Translations under genes and position numbers: made by a program | Notes under the pieces: model-generated | Told to the model about the DNA's origin: nothing | The model's input: only the letters and a program-made list of their open reading frames with translations | Database searches by the model: none | Part shown: piece after piece, positions 43,856 to 58,800 of the stretch | How the letters are laid out: every line of letters begins with the position of its first letter | How positions within the stretch are numbered: position 1 is the first letter of the stretch | Source: Ciona savignyi | Taxonomy: Eukaryota > Chordata > Ascidiacea > Phlebobranchia > Cionidae | DNA: 64,000 nucleotides | Reading direction: 5' to 3' | NCBI GenBank assembly: GCA_000149265.1 | Contig: CH002660.1 | Span: 127,758-191,757, forward strand

Positions 43856-46800
43856 ATGTCTGAAATCGTTGTTTCGAAGGGTGGGAAGGCGACATTTGTA
43901 TGCGGGCTTCCCGATTCGTCCTATAGCGGAGATTGGTACCAGGTATATAGGCACTGATTTTACCCATATAGATAAGGAATAAAACGTTGTGTTTATATGA
44001 TAGGCAACGTGGAGTATATTTATTGAGCTTACACAGCGCTAAGAACTGTGATTTGTTGTAGCGCATTACAGTTTATAGACCGGTATTTTGACAAAGTGTC
44101 AGACGCACCGCCTTGCATTGCAACAATAAAAGTGCAAACATTCCCTGCACCATAGCTGTATGATTATAATGGTGATGTAATTTTTTTTACCGAATTAGCT
44201 TTTGATTCCTCAATGGGCTATTCACCAATATCGTTTATGTACAGAAATCTGTAAAAACGTGGATCGCGCTACCATTTGGCCGCATGACAGTTAGGTGATG
44301 TATTCGTTTATCTGTTGAATGGGAAACAAGTTACGTTAGCACACTGGCAATTTTTACATTATCTCGTGCTCGATGTTGCGTTACGGAAGCTGTTGCAGTG
44401 CGTTTTAGTATACTTGAGACGTTACATTGTACTTTATTTCTGTATGTTTGAGGCGTTCCATTTTTTACTTCAACTGGGTGTATACATAATATGCTAATTT
44501 ACATGTCCAAAGACACAACCCGATTAAACTTGGAGCTGCTTTCTTTTCCAACAACATTAATTTTAAAAGTCGAAGCTGTGTTCAATATAGTCCGATCAGG
44601 TTAGTCTGGTGGTTTAGTGCGACGCCTTTCAACCGAAAGGTTGCAGGTGCGAAACTGGTCGCAAGCAGTCGGTTGTGTCCGTGGGCCAGCCACTAAAAGC
44701 ACATTGCCTAAACCCATCAGATTAATGGGTTCTACCAAATTGAAGGAACGTGCCTATCATACACAACACACTGAGATACCTCTTGTAACTCTACGATGGT
44801 CGCGAGGTGATCTGACGATTGCCCATACCAGAATTATATTTAACTTTTACAGTGTTACACTAAGTTATTGCCAAAATTCGGGGTTTAAAAATAGTTTACA
44901 CAGTAACATTTTTAAGTTGTGGTCAGGACAAAGTATTACTATGGCGTCTAGTCGGGTAGATGTTTACCGATTGGGCGTGAGGACACGTTTTAATGGATTA
45001 TATAGGCAGAAAATGAAGGCCAAATCGGCTGAGGTTTAAGACGCGTTACGTCACAATCCTTAAACGTCATTTTTCATAACATTGAAGCACGTGTATTTGT
45101 TTTCCTTTGTAGAATAACCAGCAACTGTACGACGACGGTTCGAAATACCGAATCAGTCAGTCAGGTGGTGAGCAGGAACTTGTTATCTCCAACACCAGCA
45201 AATCTGACGAAGGAACCATTGTGTTCAAGTCCAACAAAGGAAACGTTGAAGTGCCATTTCAACTTACCGTAACAGGTAGGCTTGTTCAAGTTTTTAATGT
45301 TAGTATTAGATGACCAGGAGTATTGCATTCGAAAATTTGGCATAGTTCTTTGAACGGCAATTATGCGTTCGTCGCACTAAAACACCGCGCGGCTGATTTC
45401 GGGCCCACATATAACTTTTCCTATTTTCACGGACAAATGAAATAGGCTACATATTACTCAAATAAATCCTTATTTATGAAGTCCACATTAGGATTAAAAG
45501 GTATGTTTACTAAGCATGTGGTGCATTTAATGGACATTGCCAGGGGATGAAGGGTACAGTGCTCCCTCGATTATCCGTTCCTCGTTTATCCGGCATTCGA
45601 TTATCCGTCCATTGGGTCAGATAATAATTTATGATATAACAATGAAGTGTTACTTTACAATTCTGCTAATAAGACTTGTTAATTGTCATTGTAACCTCAC
45701 AAAGCTCTTATTTAACAAGACAGATTCAGAACTATTTCAATGGGAGAGGTGGAATAACTTTGTGGGGCAATAAAATAGCCCTACTGTAAGTTTTAGTGCA
45801 TTTGAATCTGCTTCTTGCTGCGTTGTTTTGGTTTAAATAAAGGAATTCAATTATGCGTTTTTTTACTTATCCGTTCAGGTTTTGAAGAAACGCTGTCCCG
45901 ACTAGACCGGATAATCGAGGAAGTACCTGTACTTCTAATTATACACAACACACTGTAGTAGCTCCCGTAACCTGACGGTGGGCACGCAGTGATCTGACAA
46001 TTGCACATGTCTTACACTCCCTGCATTTTCTCATTCACAGAATTAAACGTAAATATTCTATGTTATCTTATATCATGTTTAACCCGGTAAAACTAAATAA
46101 AATGAAGAAAATAATAACATACTAGCCACAACTCTTCAGAACCTCCTTCAATTGACCCAGAAGAGTTCAAGAGATGTGCCAAATCTTTAGAAAACCTAAA
46201 ATCAGGTAATAATTTCTACTTGTAGCTAAAATGCACCACTTCTATCCTTTTTATTTCATTAAGTATAGCTACTCGTACGCAGTGTTATCAAATTGTATTA
46301 CTTTGGTTTGTGGATGTGGAATAACTGTTCCATATAGCTTGTGTGCCAAATGGTTCATAACATTACATATGGATGGAACAGATTTTATGGGCAATACTAA
46401 AAGGAGAGAAAGCAGGAAGGAGGGAAACTGCTTATTAAAATTGCGGAAAATAATTTAAACCCTTCCCTAAACCCTAATCTCAACCCAATAACTAATCCCA
46501 ACTCCAACCCCATGTTTAAAACTAACTCTAATGTCATATTCTAGTTTTAAGTGAACAGTTTCCCTCCATCCCGCCTTCCCGCTTTCCCTCCTTTTAGTTT
46601 TCCCGATTTTATTATATGTACATGTAAATTGTATATGTATGTAAATAAGTTAGGAGTTCTTTGTATTTGTTATTGTGTTTAATTTTTATATAAAAATACA
46701 AAAAAATGTTTACATTGTTAAAATCTGCATATTTTACTAGATTTCTTTGAGTGACAGTGATATCGCATGCTTTTCATCTTAATTTCCATTTCCCTCTCTT

Positions 46801-49800
46801 AATCGTAATTAGATTACAAGAATTCACATATTTTTACAGGGGCTCCAATGGTCCTACGTGTTCCATTCTCCGGGGCATCACCGATCCGAGCATCGTGGAA
46901 ATTCAATGGGAAATCTATTTCCTCCGGAGGTCGATACAAGGTGGTTACAACATCCACTGAATCAGCTCTCACAGTGGACAATCTGCAATCCAACGACTGT
47001 GGAACATATGCGGTAAATTCTAACAACCAAAAAAATATGCATTTTTGGTTTAAAGATGTTTTGCTTACATACCATATATATTTATGTTGCCTTAACTTCA
47101 GGGAAAACTAAAAGGAGGAAAAGTGGGAAGGCAGGACGGAGGGAAACTGCACACTAAAATCTAGATTATAAATGACATTAGAGTTAGTTTTAAACATGGG
47201 GTTGGAGTTAGGGTTAGTTCTGCGGTTGAGATTAGTTTAGGGCACGCTTTAATTTAGTTTCAAAAATTTTAGCAGTTTCCCTCCTTCCCCATCGTTGCCT
47301 TTTTTCCTCATTTTAGTGTTGTCCTTAACTTACATCAGATAGTTACTTGACCATCGTTGCTCAGTTATAAATATTTTCAATATGCATGTGATTACACATT
47401 AGCCACTGCCCACTAGACTATGATGTTTCCACATAGCTCAGTCAATTAGACTGTCGTCTTCAGCCAAGAGGTGTTACAACCATTTCCATGAGTACCAAGT
47501 TCTATATTTATCATAGAAGTCAAAACTGTGCCCTTAAATGTCATTTGTTAGCAATTTATGGTAAGTTGGAACTTACTTGCCAGCAATACACATGTTTATG
47601 AATGAATTACAATTGACTAAAAAAATAATAATTTGGGTATTTTGTCCACTGCACTGTTCTAATTTAACAAATAACTGGTGCAGTTCTTTAATTACATTGT
47701 TGTTAGGTTCATTTCTATAGATTAAATTGAAATTATGTCCAAGTGTACCACTAGGTCCTTTTGATGTTTGTCATGCTTAAAGTTAATATATCAAAAGTGA
47801 GAAATTATTACCAAGTGTGTGATCTATTATTACATAAGGAAATATCACTTCTAATTAGTAATTGGTAAAAGGGATACATAGTTTGTGAAATCTTTTTCAC
47901 TGACATGGTACCACTGAGTCAGTCAGTTGCACATATTACTCAAAATGAGAATTGAACATTTCAAATCTTTTTACTCTACTATATAACATTTGTATGTTCA
48001 CACAGGTAACATTGGAAAACCAGTTTGGCAACATGGAAGTTCCAGTTGAAGTGTCACTTTCCGACACTTCCCAGGTTAATTTTGAAACAGCTGTAGTGCC
48101 TGGTCAGACTGTGCAAAAATCCTCAACCATGACTTTGGAAACACAAGGTAGAACAAATATCTTGATTTTGTATTAAAAGATGCTCCATTTTTAACTCCCT
48201 TTTACATACTATTACAGATGTTATCATATGTGTTATTTTTAAAGAAGATTTGTTCTTTTATTAAATACTTGACAGTTTGGAGTAGCTAGCATCTGGAGAT
48301 CTTAAATGCCATCATCATTATAACTTACGAGTTAGCTTTGTGTCTGTTTGATTACCCCACTAAGGGTTTTTACTTTTTATTCTTTTTGTAAATATTTTTA
48401 CAGAAGCCTGCGAGTCCTATCATCATTATATTTATCATAGATTGAGATTTTTTTAGATATTAGAATTTTAGTCACTTTTTTGTACAAAAATGTAGGTGAT
48501 CATTGAACAAGTCTTAACTCTGGTTTTATAGCCGTTTAATATTAAATTTATATTTTAACTTTGTTTCCTTTTATGTTTTATATCTATATATATTTGCCTT
48601 GTTGGTATTTACCTATATTTAATTATTGTAATTATTATTTTTTTTAACTCTTACCACAATAAGTACTCCTATTCCAATATACATTTGTATGGCAACCGTG
48701 GTATGCAGATAATTAACTAAATGATTTAATTCCAGTGGGAGAATCTTAAAACATTCGGTTGCGTCATTTAATGCGTTCTAAGCAGCTGTCTTCAATAAAT
48801 TGTATAAAAGATAAAGGTAGACTTGGGTAGATGTTTCGAAGTATCACCAATAATATATTTAAAAAAAAGATAAAAAAGTTGTGTTTATTTAATTAACAAT
48901 TAAAAAAAAACGCACCATGTTTCACTGCCAGCATGTCTTCTGAATTCCGTACCTTAAATTTAACAAAGTAAAAGAGCATGGAATTTGAGAATAGTGATTA
49001 ATTTTACAACAAAAACATTGTGATTGATGTAAATTTCATTATCTTAATGCTGTCGCCAATGGTTTCACTTTTATTTTAAATATTTTTACAATTTGTGGGT
49101 ATGTGTTGTCCTTTTGTGTGACTCAATCAGGCAGTCGTACTGCGTTGTCAAAAGCTTAATGTAGCAATGTAAAAATGAAAACAACAGTTATTTTTAAATC
49201 ATTAAAAATAAATATATTTATATATTGCTCAGAATATTGTTTTTTACAAGGAATGCTCTAAATGTCATTATTTTCTCCACTAGAAACAATAGAGATTCCG
49301 CCAAAACCAGCGGGAAATATTAAGTTCGATAACATGTCTTCCAACCACTTCATGTTGTCATTTGTGACAACTGCGAACAACACTGGGAACCTCCATTATG
49401 TTATTGAGAAAAATGATGGCAGTGGTTGGTCTCCGGTAATCAACATTTTTGTAATGTTTCCAATGACTTACTTTGATTTAAGAATTCTAATTAGAAAAAC
49501 TACATAGGCTTTACAAATACTATGAATCTAATTTGTACAAACATTTTGAGTAATACTATAATCGTCAATGTGGGAATATGCTGATTTTTATTACCTATTT
49601 TGTCTGTTGTTTTGCAGTTTTAATTATTTAATTTCTTTTTTTGTATCCTGTTTTAACAACGTTTTTGAGTAGAATCTGGATCAGGTTCTTTTAAAAATCA
49701 ATTTTTGTCCCTATTAAACCACGAAATAGTGACATGTTAATGTATTTTAGTCAGGGACAGAAATACGTAATTTTGTTTTGTATGAAAATGCACATGGAGA

Positions 49801-52800
49801 ATTTTAATCTTCATTTATGTATGCAGTGCACTACGTTTCAACCTGGAGAGAAGAGTGTTCCGATTAGTGGTTTAGAAGCTGGAAAGCGCTACACGTTTCG
49901 CATCAAAGCTGCTAACCCAGCGGGTGAGAGCGAGGGCTTGGAATCGCGGGGCGTCACTGTTCAAAAGCCATCGAATCCACCTGTGTTGGACCCCAATGTC
50001 GTTGAGAAGTTATCCGGCGATCAAAAGCTGAAAGCTGGCAAAGAGTTAAGGGTCAAAGTAAGTCAATTACTGATGTTACTACCAGTGATTTAAAACTATT
50101 TTGACCCGATCACCATACAGTACTATTCCAATCATTGCATTATATTATAAAGATGATGAAAATTACCACACAGGTGCTTTTTATGATCTCCACCCTGACA
50201 ATAATCTTTCTTAAACCTTGGGAAATTCACCAGATTGTTTTCTTGATTCAGTGGTTTTAAATGGTTCTCCCTAAAAAATTACCTTGTACCAAATCCTTAA
50301 CCAAACTACAGTAGCTCTGACACTTGACCACCGACATGATTTAATCCGACTATCATTACCCATGTTTCAATTATTGTCAATACCAGACCCACGGATATAA
50401 ACATGATTCTCCTATGTATAATAAAGGCAGGTATTATGTTATTGTCTTTATATAAACAAATATATCCAGCTTCCATACACTGGATTCCCACTGCCGATTG
50501 CTCAATGGTCAAAAGATGGAAAGAAGTTGGCAGCAAAGGGAAGGGTGAGTTCGGAAACAAGTGATGTGGATACTGCATTCTCAATCTCGGGACTAACTGC
50601 AGAGGACAGTGGGAATTACAGCTTGCTGTTGAAAAACAAGGAAGGCAATGCTAAAGTGAACTTTAATCTGGTTATTCTAGGTAAAATGGTGTTTTTTTTA
50701 ATTACATGCTTCTTATCAAATTCAATTATCAATAAAGGCCTCCATTCAAAAGATTACGAACTTTACAAATTTTTCTCAAAATAAAAAAAATGCATTTTCA
50801 AAACATTAAAGGCTTTGTTGCTGTTTTATTTTTCACTGTTTAACTGGATTGAGGGCAATATTTATCCAAGTAACTAATAATTTTTAAAGTATGATTGTGA
50901 ATTTCAATTCGTACAAGTTATAAATTCAAGTCACTCAATTAACCGTAACCTCACAAATGTGTGCCCAGATGCACCAAGTGCCCCTGTGGGTCCGATATCC
51001 ATGGATGAAGTGATGAGCACTGAGATGACATTTTCATGGAAGCCACCGAAATCCGATGGAGGGAAACCACTCCAGGGGTACATTGTTGAGCGCAAGGACA
51101 CCAAGTCTCCTACATGGATGGAAATTGGAAAGGTTACTGTTTTTGTGTAATTAGTCTGTGCTACTTGTAAAGGTTTTAGTTATGTTTCTGTTGCCACAAT
51201 TACGTAGATAAATCATCTAAAAAAATGTGTTAAACAAATTAGTCTTATTTTCTGTAGGTTATTTTTATTTGTAATTTTTTGCCTTTCTTTTAAAATCATT
51301 AGGCAAATCAAAAAAAGTTAAAATGACAAACCATATCATTACAAATAAACAAGAATATCATTTTTATAAATATAGACCAAACTGTTGCTGAAGCTAGACC
51401 AAGTAGTTCTAAAAATTAACATTTTTCACCAGGTTGAACCAGACACTCTGTCATTTACAAGTGATGGGCTGACCAAGGGCTTGAAGTATTCTTTCAGAGT
51501 TAAAGCTTACAGTTCCGAGGGAGAGGGCAAGCCCTTACTGTCAGCTCTGGTGCTAGCTAGTGGTAGGTTTTCCATATCTGGAACTATTTTATTTGTTCCT
51601 TGAAATAAGGTTGTGTGGGACTGTGAATCTGGACTAATAATTTAAATACAGTTATGTAACCTCTCACAAATAAGATAATCCAAGAGTATTATTACAGACT
51701 GTTATCACACAAAACTTAAATTTTCACATGAAATACTCAATTTTTTGAAGAAATATTTGTATTATACACAACACTGCGATAGCTCCTGTAACCAGACGGT
51801 GGGCGCAAGGTGAATTGAAGATAACCGTGTGTTAACCCCATTGGTTTTTCCATTGACAAGGATAAACAATGAATATCCTATCCTTTCCCAACCTGACTGT
51901 GGGAAACTTGCATTCTGACTAGTATACTCAGTAAAACCCTTAATAATAAGTGTACTCAGTAATAGCTCTAATGAACTTTATTGCAATTTTTTTAGAACAC
52001 AATCATCCTATCCATTCATCCATTTGTATGTTTACAATATATAGAGACTTCAATTTACATTTTAAAAATGTCTGCTTCTTTTCTAAACCATGTTCTTCCA
52101 ATATTATCAATTAAACATCCACCAAAGTACTTACAATTGTCACCCACAGGTCCCCCAGATGCACCTGGTGTTCCAACCCCCACAACTGTTACCTCATCAA
52201 GCATTGGGATAAAGTGGGGAGTGCCAAGCAATGACGGGGGAAGCTCGATAACTGGCTTTTCACTTGAGATGAGAGAAGTTGGCGGTGATTGGTCTCCGGT
52301 GTGTAAAAAGCTTAATATATATATATATATATATTAATGCCAGCATAAACTAATTGGTTCCTGAGTTAGTAAATCAAATTAGTTACTGTTGTTCTATAAA
52401 CAAAATGTATTATTGGGTTGTCGCATAAAAAATAGAAAAAAATATAAACCGTTTTATTTTTATTAAAATTTTCTCATTAAAAGTAAAGTAAGAACGATCA
52501 CTTCTTTAGTTATTTATTGGATTATAACTAAAAATGTTAAATAAAAATTGGATTTGGGGATATTTATTAGATTACAACTGAAATATTGATCAGATACCTT
52601 GATTTTCTGATTTGTGTCTGCAGATGTTATTTTTGTCTATTGTATAGGTGTATTACGTTTTGCACAAATATTGTTGACTCCTCTCACACCCACAATACTC
52701 CAGGTAAGTAGTTCCCACGTGAAAGGCACCACTGCCCAACTGGACAACTTGACACCAGAGAACGATTACGAGTTCAGAGTGTGCGCAAAGAACTCCACAG

Positions 52801-55800
52801 GAAAGGGAAGATGGGCTCAAACTGCAAAGCCAATCACCGCTATGGATTCTCCAGGTTGATTCTCTACAGATGGCACTCTTTTTTAATCAGTGTTTAAGAT
52901 CTTTTTTTTATAATCTAAAATTGGCCAATTAGTTTTAGAACTTGTTATAGTATGATACACCCATTGCCACAACACATGGTAATAAATTTTAAAATGTTAA
53001 ATATATGCCTACAGAACCCCCAGTTATATCTGATGCTGTAAAACAAAGCTTTGCTGAACCTGTTACCTGCCACGCTGGTGAAGACCTCTTGCTTAAAGTT
53101 CCCGTTTCGGGAATTCCCCGTCCAAATGCAGTATGGTCCACGAAAGGAAAAGAAATCAAAGGTTAAAATTTTCTAAAATTTACACATTAACCACCTTGAT
53201 AGGCACACACCCCTTCCAAATTTGCTACAATTTTTGATCACATACTAAAATAATTTTTATCTAACTTAAAAAGTCTGTACCCTGTGTAATATCTCTGAAA
53301 TCCAAATCGTATATATTTGTAGACAAACCCACTTTGATACATTCTAGCCATCTGTGCTATATTGCCACAACCCTCGTAAATTCAAACAACAACATTATTT
53401 GACTGTGTGCATGATACCACAGATCCACGTTTTGAAGCTGCTGTAGCAAAGGGAGTGGCACAGCTTTCAATACCTGAAGCGAAACGAAGTGATTCGGGAA
53501 CCTACCACATTAAAATACAGAATAGTGAAGGAGAGGCTGAAGCTGATATCACAGTTAAAGTCACCGGTAAGAAAATGTTTTTACTTATCATTTATTTGTT
53601 ATTCACTATTACTTTATTATTATATTAATTAGTAGTAATACAACGGAAATTTTATACTTTCAAATTTAAAATTTAAGAAATGTTAAGGTTTAATTTTTAA
53701 GTTTTATAATATTAACAGTTTACATCTATAGATATGTTATATATTAAATATTATAGCACAAGTTTATTCATAGCTTACTGTTATATTTAAGTTTTTACAT
53801 TTATATTCCAAGTGTCTTGATGAGCCTTTTAATTTTTTGTGAATCCAATTTATGAACTTAAAATTATTAAATTGCACCATGTGCCCAGACGTGCCAAGCG
53901 CGCCCGGTGCGCCGATGAAGACGCTGAAAGCTTCATCGAAAGCGCTCACAGTGGGTTGGGCGGCACCTAGTGACGATGGAGGGATGCATATTACGCAATA
54001 TGTGGTGGAACGGAAGACGTGCGGTGATGAACTGGAAGAATGGACGAGGGTAGGGTGAATGATGTATTTAAACCTTTTTTTCTTATTCGCAAAAAATAAA
54101 TACTAAAAATAACACATTTTTAGATTTTATGTTATTCACATCAACAGTTTATGGTCAGTTGTTTCCTTTTTAGTCTGTATTTTAGATTTTGTACTTATGA
54201 TATGTAAAATGAAAGGGTTGCTCAAAATTAGGTTTGGTTGAAGCTTTAATTTTAAACTACACCCATCCTCTAAATTCCAATATTGTTGCTGGCAAATCAT
54301 GGGTCTCTTTCTGTTTTTGTTTATTTTATAATAGTTGCCAACTTAGAATTTTCTTGAAAGCTGGATTGGTTTCTAGTATTTCCGATTTGGCACATACTAG
54401 CCAGGCACTTACCCCAATTCACCCCCAGATTGGCAAAGTTTTCCCCGGAGAAGACCTCAAGATGACATCGGATCACGTGGACAAAGGAACATCGTATAAA
54501 TTCCGCGTCAGTGCTCACAACTCACTTGGGTCAAGTCCTTATCTGGAATCTGCGGATATTCTGGCCGATGACAAATTTAGTAAGAAATGAATAATTACAC
54601 TTTAATATGACATCTGTTACAAACTGAATGATTTCTGTTTATTTAGACAACCAAATGGTCGCAACTAGTTGACAAGATTAGTGTATATTGCATTGCAAAT
54701 ACATTTAAAACATATATTAATTTTTAACCCAATATATTCCACTGGGTTTATGTAATGTCCGTTAGCACTCAAAATCACCTCCGCAGTAGCCGACTTTAAA
54801 CTCGCATTCTTAAAAGTGATGAGTTCAATTTTAAATAATTCGCCAAATAAATATGTTTACCCAATCCTGGTATGTAGATTGTTGATCTATGTACCTGACT
54901 GTTGTATCTTCCATAGAACCCCCAGCCGCAGTCGAGGCACCAGAGATCAAAGAGGTCACGAAGGGTTCATGTGTGGCGACATGGAATGAACCTGATGATG
55001 GGGGAAGTCCCATTAATGGTGGGTCCTAACTTTGATGTTGTTGTTTCAATTCTCCCATTTTTGTATAATATTTTGCTATATTTTGTTAAGTTATATGATT
55101 TAATATTTAGGTTTTTACAATGATAATTTGTTTTGTTTATTTTCTTCGTAAAAACTAAATTTGTTAATATAATTAAAGGAAGTGAAATAATTTTTGGTAC
55201 CAGTATAAATGTTTCAGAGAAAATTAAAACTAAACTGTAATGGTAAAATGCAAATACAATATGGATTTTTGTAACTTTTTAAAAGTATTTGCATGTGCTT
55301 TTAGAGCATAAAACTGATCATCAATATTTTTAAATTCATGCACCAATTTTAATGTAAAAAACACATATTAATTGTACTGAAGACGTGTAACAGGTGTTTT
55401 TATATATATGTCATGAAATTATTAGATAACTAAAATAAATAGCTTAGATTTAAAATTAAACTTTTAAGCCAACAGTAAGACATTCTTTGTTAAAAAAATA
55501 ATTCCCATCATAATTCAAGGATACATTGTCGAGTTAAAACGGATGGGACGAAGGAACTGGGTTGCACAAAATGGCGGGAGGCCTGTAGTGGAGAGAAGCT
55601 TAAAGATCAAGGATCTGACCAAGGATTGCGAATACTCGGTCCGAGTGATAGCGGAGAATGAGGGAGGTGCTTCTCCTCCTGGGAAAGAGAGCGACACTTT
55701 CACAGCGAAAGACCCGATTCGTGAGTTTTTGTTTATTTTTTTAGTGTATTTTTTCATGGAATGTTATGAGTCCTTATTATCCTCATTGGTCATGGGTAAT

Positions 55801-58800
55801 TTAATTGTTTGTTTTATTTATTCTTAGTATTTTGTTTTTTTACATTAATTGTTCTGAGTAAGTGAAACTGTGTGGATGAGGATTAGAAGTTGGATGACGG
55901 TAGATTGTATAACAATATTCCTCTTATGGATGGGAGAAAGCAGAGGGTGATTTTATAATGACTATCGTCATATTAACTTCTGCCTGGGGTTGGGTTAAGC
56001 TGTATGTGATTAAAAGATTTTATAACTTCATGTTCGACGTCATAAAAGCTTAAAAAATGCACCCAGATTTGTTTTAAAATACTTAAGATTTATATCTCGA
56101 CCTTTAAATCATACCCATAAATATTTTTACCTTCATTTATGACATAACAATTCTATTTACCCACAGCTCCACCACCACCACCCACCAACTTTGAGATAAC
56201 CGACAAAACAGACAAATCAATCTCATTTAGTTGGGTCCCACCTACCAATCTGAACCCCAGTAATTTCAATGGGTATTTCATCGAGAGGTGTTACGAAGGC
56301 AAAGACGATTGGGCCAAATGCAATGACATACCCATCAGAGGATCCAAGTACAAGGCAAGTGATACTCGATTGACTTGGTAACCAGTTATCAACCTGCTGT
56401 ATGAAAATCTATTTAAGAATAGTTTAACATGACTCCTACCTCCCCCACACAGGTAATGGGGTTGAACACTGGAGATAAGTTCAAGTTCCGCATTCGTCCC
56501 ATCAATGACGGAGGTTATGGTGATGGCTTGTCTACTGATAGCTTTGTAGAAATCAAACAATTGCAAGGTATTTGTGGAAATTGTTGGTCATCAGTATCAC
56601 TGGTTTTAATTCCTATTATAATTTGTTTGGTAATGTTTATTGTTTGTAAAAACGTAGGAAGCATAACATATGCGTTTTTCTTAGCATCTTCCGTTCACTG
56701 TCATAATATTGGAGCTTATAAAGTTGGTTAAACATGATATATTTTCCCTCCGATTTTTGGGTGATACAACCTAATATCATTAAATACCATTTCTTTATAA
56801 AAATACAACTGTTTCAATATAAAGTTAGGTCAATTGTTGCTTCTTAAATTAATACATTGAAAAATGAACAAAACAATACAAAGTTATAAACTTTATATTG
56901 ATAGTATATTTTTCAATTGTATAATTGCTTCATCACATAATCACTAATCATCAAGAGCTAACTCTAACCCATATTCTACTAATTTTCCTTTATATTTCTC
57001 AGAAAAGCCGAAGATATTTTTAGATCCATCGGTTAAACAAACTCTTGAGGCACATGCGAGTGGAACCCTCAGACTGATGGCTTCGGTTTCAGTAAGCTGC
57101 ACATATATCACATCAGCCATGTTAAGACTTTTACCAAAACTTTTATTATTGAATTACTTTACAGTAAATATGGTGTTGTTTTATTAAAAGTATTGGTTGT
57201 TTTTATCCCAGTTTAAATATATCCAATTTACTATGCATCCATTCCTATATTTGACAAATTTGCAATTGAGGTGTCACATAGTAGGTCATATAGTTTGCGT
57301 TGTTATAAATTTTAATATTGGGTGCTATTAGCGAGTTGTGGAGAAACGTCTGTGTCCGAGTTTCAAATTCTTTTCGTCCACATATAAATATGTAAAAATC
57401 TTTTGAATTTTTTTTTGGTTATGTTCACTTTGTAGCAGTATTTATTGTGCATTTTGCTCCCACATAGCTTTTATTAGTATTTTACGGATATTATTGTGAA
57501 AACGCACACTGTTGTGTTGCTTATTTCTTTTTTGGTTTTAGGTGTTATTATTTGATCATAAATGTCAGTATAAAAGTGTGAAACCAACTTTTTTCAATCG
57601 ATTCGATGTCATATTACCTCGAGCCCACCGTATGTTTTTTTAGAGATACTGCAGTTTGTTGTATATGATCAAACGTTCCTTCGAATTTAGTTTATCCCAT
57701 GTGTTTAGTATATCTATTTAGTTCATTCCATTTATTTACTGGCTCTACTTAGTACTGTCCACCAAGTGCCTGGTTTCCATCTAACAACCTTTGTCCTACA
57801 GACTGTCGATGCTTTTCCTAATTAACTGATCCTGCCAACTTGTTTATATTAATTTGATGAATTCGATATCACATTTAGCTTTTTCACAGGGTAAACCATA
57901 TCCAGCGATCCACTGGCAGAAAGATGGAATAGATTTGGACAGACGAGGTGTAATTCAAACTCAGAATGGTGCAACCCAGCTAACCATCCGGAACCTTGCA
58001 AAGTCTGACTCGGGAACGTACACATTGGTGGCTGATAACCAGAGTGGTACCATTAAAAAGATGGTCAATCTGGTGGTCAAAGGTGAGTTCAATTGCTAAA
58101 TTATTGCCTATGACAGATTTAAGATTATCATGTTTTATCCTCGTGGATGGGAAAATACAAGGAGTACTGGTCATTTAAGACATCGGTTTTAGGTTTTGGA
58201 GTTGTTTTTCCTTGTTTCAGTCCAACCACATACCGCTGATGGTCGATGGCCTAACTTAATTGTCCCCAACGCCACGGAATGTGTTAGTAATGATCCCCAC
58301 CAGCTGCATAATTAAACTATATTTTTTTCGTTTTTTTGCATTATCGAGTTTTTTTCTTACATTCAGTTGTTTTGTAAATTACTAAAGGTTCTTTTGTTTA
58401 TTGTTGTTTCAAGAATACTTGTAAAGTTATTAACCGCTTGTTAACACGTTTTTTGGGGGGTTTTGTGTGCAAATTATCAACATCACTGGGCCTACAATTA
58501 TCAAATCTTTAATGGTTCGAAACTATAAAAAGGTTGAAGACAACTGTCCTAACTGACTGAACATGTTTGAACATTCATAATCTGCTGATGAGGCACATAT
58601 GGTCCATGCATTGCAAGCCACACAATGTGCTCTGACACATTTAAAAAATCAAAACAGCCAAATTCAAAATCATGATTGGGAACACTGTGACAGCTGCAGC
58701 AACTGCGAGAGCTGCATGCCAGCAACTCTGGCATCAGTTTTTTAACCACACCACCGATAGTGCCGATTTTTGTTGCCTCTCTATATCTGTTTTATATTAT

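Noticed and set aside
44617..45039. 140-codon ORF in Ig/Fn3 intron 1
   Set aside because: The first half is the translated SINE at 44594-44835. Similar translated-SINE frames occur at 34235-34624 and 16031-16354.
46389..47323. Telomere-like CCCTAA/TTAGGG blocks as an internal telomeric repeat
   Set aside because: CCCTAA-like motifs are scattered, not tandem, and belong to the interior of the two MITEs.
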